In this document: positions 62,523 to 64,000 of the stretch, one piece after another
How positions within the stretch are numbered: the stretch's first letter is position 1
How the letters are laid out: every line of letters starts with the position of its first letter
Assembly (NCBI RefSeq): GCF_001879105.1
Contig: NZ_MLCF01000004.1
Coordinates: forward strand, 1 to 64,000
Origin: Mangrovactinospora gilvigrisea
Lineage (GTDB): Bacteria; Actinomycetota; Actinomycetes; Streptomycetales; Streptomycetaceae
Direction of reading: 5' to 3'
DNA length: 64,000 nucleotides
Notes under the pieces: generated by a model
What the model saw: the letters and a program-made list of their open reading frames with translations, nothing else
What the model was told of the DNA's origin: nothing
Database searches by the model: none
Position numbers and translations under genes: made by a program

Positions 62523-63672
62523 CGAGCCGCTGGTGCTGGGCATCGAGACGTCCTGCGACGAGACCGGCGTGGGCATCGTCCGCGGGCACACGCTGCTCGC
62601 GGACGCGGTGGCCTCCAGCGTCGACGAGCACGCCCGCTTCGGCGGGGTGGTCCCCGAGGTGGCCAGCAGGGCGCACCTGGAGGCGATGGTGCCCACCGTG
62701 CGCCGCGCGCTGGACGAGGCCGGGGTGAAGGCCTCCGACCTGGACGGCATCTCCGTCACCGCGGGCCCGGGGCTCGCCGGGGCGCTGCTGGTGGGCGTCT
62801 CGGCGGCGAAGGCGTACGCCTACGCCCTGGGCAAGCCGCTCTACGGGGTGAACCACCTCGCCTCGCACATCTGCGTCGACCAGCTGGAGCACGGGCCGCT
62901 GCCCGAGCCGACGATGGCGCTGCTGGTCTCCGGAGGGCACTCCTCGCTGCTGCTCTCCCCGGACATCACCAGCGATGTGCGGCCGCTCGGCGCCACCATC
63001 GACGACGCGGCCGGCGAGGCCTTCGACAAGGTGGCGCGGGTGCTGGGGCTGGGCTTCCCGGGCGGCCCGGCGATCGACCGGCAGGCGCGGGAGGGCGACC
63101 CGGAGGCGATCCTCTTCCCGCGCGGGCTGACGGGCCCGCGCGACCCGGCGTTCGACTTCTCCTTCTCCGGGCTGAAGACCGCGGTGGCCCGCTGGGTGGA
63201 GGCCCGGCGGCGGGACGGCGAGCCGGTGCCGGTCGCCGATGTGGCCGCGTCCTTCCAGGAGGCGGTGGCGGACGTGCTGACCCGCAAGGCCGTCAAGGCG
63301 TGCAAGGAGCAGGGCGCCGGGCATCTGATGATCGGCGGCGGGGTGGCGGCCAACTCGCGGCTGCGGGCGATGGCCGAGCGCCGCTGCGAGGACGCCGGGA
63401 TCGTGCTGCGGGTGCCGCGGCCGAAGCTGTGCACCGACAACGGGGCGATGGTGGCGGCGCTCGGCGCCGAGATGGTCGCCCGGGGGCGCACGCCCTCGGC
63501 GCTCGACCTGCCAGCCGACTCCTCGCTGCCGGTGACCGAGGTGTCGGTGCCGGACGCGTCCCTCGACGGCCACGGCCACGGGCACACGCACGGCCACACG
63601 CACGGTCATACGCACGACCACGTCCACGAGTTGAGCCGGCAGAACCTCTACGGGCAGCAGGACGGGAAGTAG
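62515..63672 (+). CDS. tsaD: tRNA N6-threonylcarbamoyladenosine transferase TsaD, with His-rich tail
   Basis: A 385-residue enzyme overlapping rimI by 8 bp. It begins [21 protein letters not shown]. The metal site is in VNHLASHI (two His), with later [14 protein letters not shown] and [13 protein letters not shown] with the conserved Asp. It transfers the threonylcarbamoyl group to tRNA A37. After the conserved core the tail at residues 352-371 has a His at every second position (10 His in 20 residues, Gly/Thr between), then [14 protein letters not shown]. The tail is unusual for the family. Confidence 0.97.
   Translation: MADEPLVLGIETSCDETGVGIVRGHTLLADAVASSVDEHARFGGVVPEVASRAHLEAMVPTVRRALDEAGVKASDLDGISVTAGPGLAGALLVGVSAAKAYAYALGKPLYGVNHLASHICVDQLEHGPLPEPTMALLVSGGHSSLLLSPDITSDVRPLGATIDDAAGEAFDKVARVLGLGFPGGPAIDRQAREGDPEAILFPRGLTGPRDPAFDFSFSGLKTAVARWVEARRRDGEPVPVADVAASFQEAVADVLTRKAVKACKEQGAGHLMIGGGVAANSRLRAMAERRCEDAGIVLRVPRPKLCTDNGAMVAALGAEMVARGRTPSALDLPADSSLPVTEVSVPDASLDGHGHGHTHGHTHGHTHDHVHELSRQNLYGQQDGK
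63571..63630 (+). repeat. 12-bp repeats coding the TsaD His-rich tail
   Basis: Variants of CACGGCCACACG follow one another and code Gly/Thr-His steps. Small silent differences between units keep the His codons. Confidence 0.7.
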
Positions 63673-63709
63673 CGTCCGCGGGGCCTTCGTCCGTGTCGCG
63701 CAATCACCT

Positions 63710-63732
63710 GAACGGCTAGTTCGGCGCCGTTC
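63710..63732 (+). terminator. Possible terminator after tsaD
   Basis: GAACGGC (63710-63716) and GCCGTTC (63726-63732) pair over 7 bp around a 9-base loop, in the gap between tsaD and the last gene. Confidence 0.4.
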
Positions 63733-63808
63733 GGGGTGACCCGCCCGCGGCCGGTCGCGTTCTGGCTTTGGTAGCGGGGACAGCCAGGATGCGGACGGCG
63801 GAACGCGG

Positions 63809-64000
63809 ATGCGGGGACGACACAGGTACATCGCGGGCATGGTGCGGGCGCGGCGCGCCTGGACCGCCGGGCTGGTGGCGCTGGCGGCCGGAATCATCAC
63901 CGTCGCGCTGCTGCCCGGGCCCGGCCAGAAGGCCCCGGGGGCGCAGGTCGCCGCGGCGGGCCGTCCCACCGCGCCCGCCGACGGGGCGCCGGCGGCCGGC
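63809..64000 (+). CDS. Secreted or membrane-anchored protein (N-terminal part, cut by window edge)
   Basis: An open frame from ATG 63809 runs to the window edge without a stop (64 codons); ATG 63839 is an in-frame alternative. The protein has an Arg/His-rich start (MRGRHRYIAGMVRARRAW), a hydrophobic helix TAGLVALAAGIITVALLPG, then a Gly/Ala/Pro linker. This fits a signal peptide or membrane anchor with an external domain beyond the window. The product cannot be named. Confidence 0.6.
   Translation, partial: MRGRHRYIAGMVRARRAWTAGLVALAAGIITVALLPGPGQKAPGAQVAAAGRPTAPADGAPAAG

Noticed and set aside
63571-63630. Repeats considered as a CRISPR-like array
   Set aside because: They are 12-bp coding steps in the TsaD tail without spacers.

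Overview
This is a high-GC actinobacterial chromosome segment, most likely from the family Streptomycetaceae. Evidence: GC close to 70 percent, many GTG/TTG starts, a TTG-started 1161-residue RpoB, HrdB-type promoters (TTGACC-17-TACCCT type), and the tRNA-Trp / secE / nusG / rplKA / rplJL / rpoBC / rpsLG-fusA-tuf / S10-spc-alpha order. The genus is unclear. rpsD, coding for a zinc-binding S4, lies inside the alpha operon; from memory that is unlike Streptomyces coelicolor and points to a relative such as Kitasatospora or Streptacidiphilus. No rRNA, insertion sequence, prophage or CRISPR array was seen.

Layout. 1-2755: a cut-off alpha/beta hydrolase, a secreted DUF2330 protein and a cytosine-deaminase-like amidohydrolase. 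3007-5624: tRNA-Thr and tRNA-Met, rpmG, two MaoC/HadAB-like dehydratase genes and murB. 5657-7781: a TetR regulator and a DHA2-type exporter that share a palindromic operator. 7884-10263, minus strand: an aminotransferase followed by an adenosine-deaminase-family gene. 10466-15906: tRNA-Trp, secE, nusG, rplK, rplA, a lipoprotein gene and rplJL with an attenuator-like leader. 16347-24044: rpoBC. 24256-29493: a DUF1707 membrane protein, then rpsL-rpsG-fusA-tuf. 29927-39666: S10 and spc ribosomal protein clusters with several ATGA/TGATG overlaps. 39910-46863: secY, adk, map, infA, rpmJ, rpsM, rpsK, rpsD, rpoA, rplQ. 46942-50753: truA, an ABC-F ATPase, rplM, rpsI. 50860-58378: cell-wall precursor genes glmM, glmS, an L,D-transpeptidase and alr, with an NAD(P)HX repair gene and a small membrane protein. 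58658-63672: a lipase-like hydrolase and the t6A genes tsaE, tsaB, tsaD with rimI. A secreted or anchored protein gene is cut off at 64000.

The genes are mostly the cell's growth core: transcription (rpoA, rpoB, rpoC, nusG), translation, protein export (secE, secY, map), tRNA modification (truA, tsaBDE) and peptidoglycan precursor supply (murB, glmM, glmS, alr). Strong hairpins mark most transcription-unit ends, and consensus promoters can be read before tRNA-Thr, rplJ, rpoB, rpsL and rplM.

I found no clearly new multi-gene system. The best leads are local. A 118-bp near-identical copy of the alr 3' end lies just downstream of alr, whose own tail has foreign-looking codon use. An unlisted 57-residue minus-strand gene (61023-61196) has a strong Shine-Dalgarno site and a 20-bp palindrome resembling a DtxR/IdeR iron box. 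A YkuD-like protein lacks its catalytic Cys/His, and an amidohydrolase lacks expected active-site residues. Other leads are the twin TetR operators, probable leaderless glmS and tsaB, and a histidine-alternating TsaD tail.
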